Below, in pieces: positions 63,270 through 64,000 of a DNA stretch of 64,000 bases. This DNA comes from Microbacterium aurum (GTDB lineage: Bacteria; Actinomycetota; Actinomycetes; Actinomycetales; Microbacteriaceae): NCBI RefSeq assembly GCF_016907815.1, contig NZ_JAFBCQ010000001.1:3100001-3164000 (forward strand). Reading direction: 5' to 3'. Made by a program: the position numbers and the translations under genes. Within the stretch, counting starts at the first letter, position 1; each line of letters opens with the position of its first letter. Under the pieces are notes generated by a model, which searched no databases, had not been told where the DNA came from, and worked only from the letters and a program-made list of their open reading frames with translations.

Positions 63270-64000
63270 ATGACCAACCGCCATGACATGACCCTGACCT
63301 CGTCGGGCTACTACGTGAGCGCCGAGGCGCCGATCCACTCCGACAACCCGGTCGCGACACCCGCGGCATCCCCGCCCGACATCCTGCGCTGCGCGTACAT
63401 GGAGCTCGTGGTGACCGACCTCACGGCATCCCGCTGGTTCTACGTCGACGTGCTCGGCCTGTACGTCACCGAAGAGGACGACGAGGCGATCTACCTGCGC
63501 TCGACGGAGGAGTTCATCCACCACAACCTCGTGCTGCGCAAGGGACCGATCGCGGCCGTCGCGGCGTTCAGCTACCGCGTGCGGTCGGCGGAGGACCTCG
63601 ACCGCGCGGTCGCGTTCTACACCGAACTCGGATGCCGCGTCGAGCGCCGCCCGGAGGGATTCGTGAAGGGCATCGGCGACTCGGTCCGCGTCGAGGACCC
63701 GCTCGGCTTCCCGTACGAGTTCTTCTACGAGACGACGCACGTCGAGCGGCTGAGCTGGCGCTACGACCTGCACACGCCCGGCGAGCTCGTGCGCCTCGAC
63801 CACTTCAACCAGGTCACCCCCGACGTGCCGCGCGCCGTGCGCCACTACCAGGACCTCGGCTTCCGCGTGACGGAGGACATCCAGGACGAGGCCGGCACCG
63901 TCTACGCCGCGTGGATGCGCCGCAAGCCCACCGTGCACGACACCGCCGCGACCGGCGGCGACGGCCCGCGCATGCACCACGTCGCCTTCGCGACGCACGA
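63270..64000 (+). CDS. hpaD: Homoprotocatechuate 2,3-dioxygenase (partial, runs off window)
   Basis: 243 residues are visible. The protein matches extradiol dioxygenases of the Brevibacterium HPCD/Arthrobacter MndD group (DILRCAYMELVVTDL, EEFIHHNLVLRKGPIAAVA, FPYEFFYETTHVERL). The first two metal ligands are His178 in LVRLDHFNQVTPD and His237 in MHHVAFATH. The third, a glutamate, lies beyond base 64000. The MndD enzyme uses Mn and HPCD uses Fe; the metal here cannot be told. It has a short N-terminal extension compared with these enzymes. A later ATG at 63285 is an alternative start. Confidence 0.93.
   Translation, partial: MTNRHDMTLTSSGYYVSAEAPIHSDNPVATPAASPPDILRCAYMELVVTDLTASRWFYVDVLGLYVTEEDDEAIYLRSTEEFIHHNLVLRKGPIAAVAAFSYRVRSAEDLDRAVAFYTELGCRVERRPEGFVKGIGDSVRVEDPLGFPYEFFYETTHVERLSWRYDLHTPGELVRLDHFNQVTPDVPRAVRHYQDLGFRVTEDIQDEAGTVYAAWMRRKPTVHDTAATGGDGPRMHHVAFATH

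Overview
The window is high-GC, tightly packed DNA with actinobacterial features: GTG and TTG starts, ATGA stop/start overlaps, and a BMP-type nucleoside transporter. Other features are RibBA with an FMN riboswitch, GTP-dependent PEP carboxykinase and a RamB/ScfR-like regulator. Gene content, codon habits (very frequent GGATGCCG/CGGCATCC words) and intergenic repeats of the GGTCGTTGAGCGAGC and GAGCCTGTCGAA types point to Microbacterium or a close relative in Microbacteriaceae. This assignment is inference. It is ordinary chromosome plus small accessory elements; I found no rRNA, tRNA, CRISPR array or prophage.

Layout. 1-5.7 kb: mannitol PTS operon with the general PTS proteins (IIB-like end, ptsH, ptsI, mtlA, mtlF, mtlD). 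5.9-9.7 kb: TSUP permease, flavin monooxygenase, a bile-acid-symporter pseudogene with an internal deletion, and an epimerase. 9.8-10.9 kb: a DUF559/AbiEi-like gene boxed by two copies of a palindromic element. 10.9-19.1 kb (minus strand): nucleoside uptake and salvage operon (BMP lipoprotein, ATPase, two permeases, cdd, deoA, add). 19.3-27.4 kb: manC, sdhCDAB, YihY/BrkB-type protein, xth and trpS. 27.5-30.4 kb: a second DUF559/AbiEi-like gene with its own palindromic element family, its leader split by an intact IS256-family element with an 8-bp target duplication. 30.4-35.3 kb: acetyltransferase, Fpg/Nei glycosylase, glpK and glpD. 35.4-39.1 kb: FMN riboswitch and ribD-ribE-ribBA-ribH. 39.3-46.4 kb: small membrane protein, MHS-family transporter, ABC-2 exporter, and a small HTH regulator with an ABC exporter. 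46.5-50.6 kb: pckG divergent from a RamB-like regulator, then a remnant of an AlkZ-like gene. 50.6-64 kb: an aromatic catabolism region (aldehyde dehydrogenase, ThDP enzyme, antiporter, MobA-like hydroxylase, MHS transporter, FAH-RraA fusion, GntR regulator, hpaE, hpaD running off the end).

How parts fit. The last block reads as a homoprotocatechuate (3,4-dihydroxyphenylacetate) meta-cleavage pathway. The hydroxylase would make the catechol, HpaD opens the ring, HpaE oxidises the semialdehyde, and the FAH/RraA fusion handles later steps. The SSADH-like enzyme would feed succinic semialdehyde to succinate. A 12-bp palindrome, ATCGTATACGAT, and a one-mismatch copy lie in the two divergent promoter regions of the block and are good candidates for the GntR protein's sites.

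The most interesting signal is the pair of DUF559 cassettes. Each gene ends exactly 1 nt before a palindromic element, shares a leader with the other, and has further copies of its own palindrome upstream. Several orphan elements of similar design but different arm words lie elsewhere in the window.
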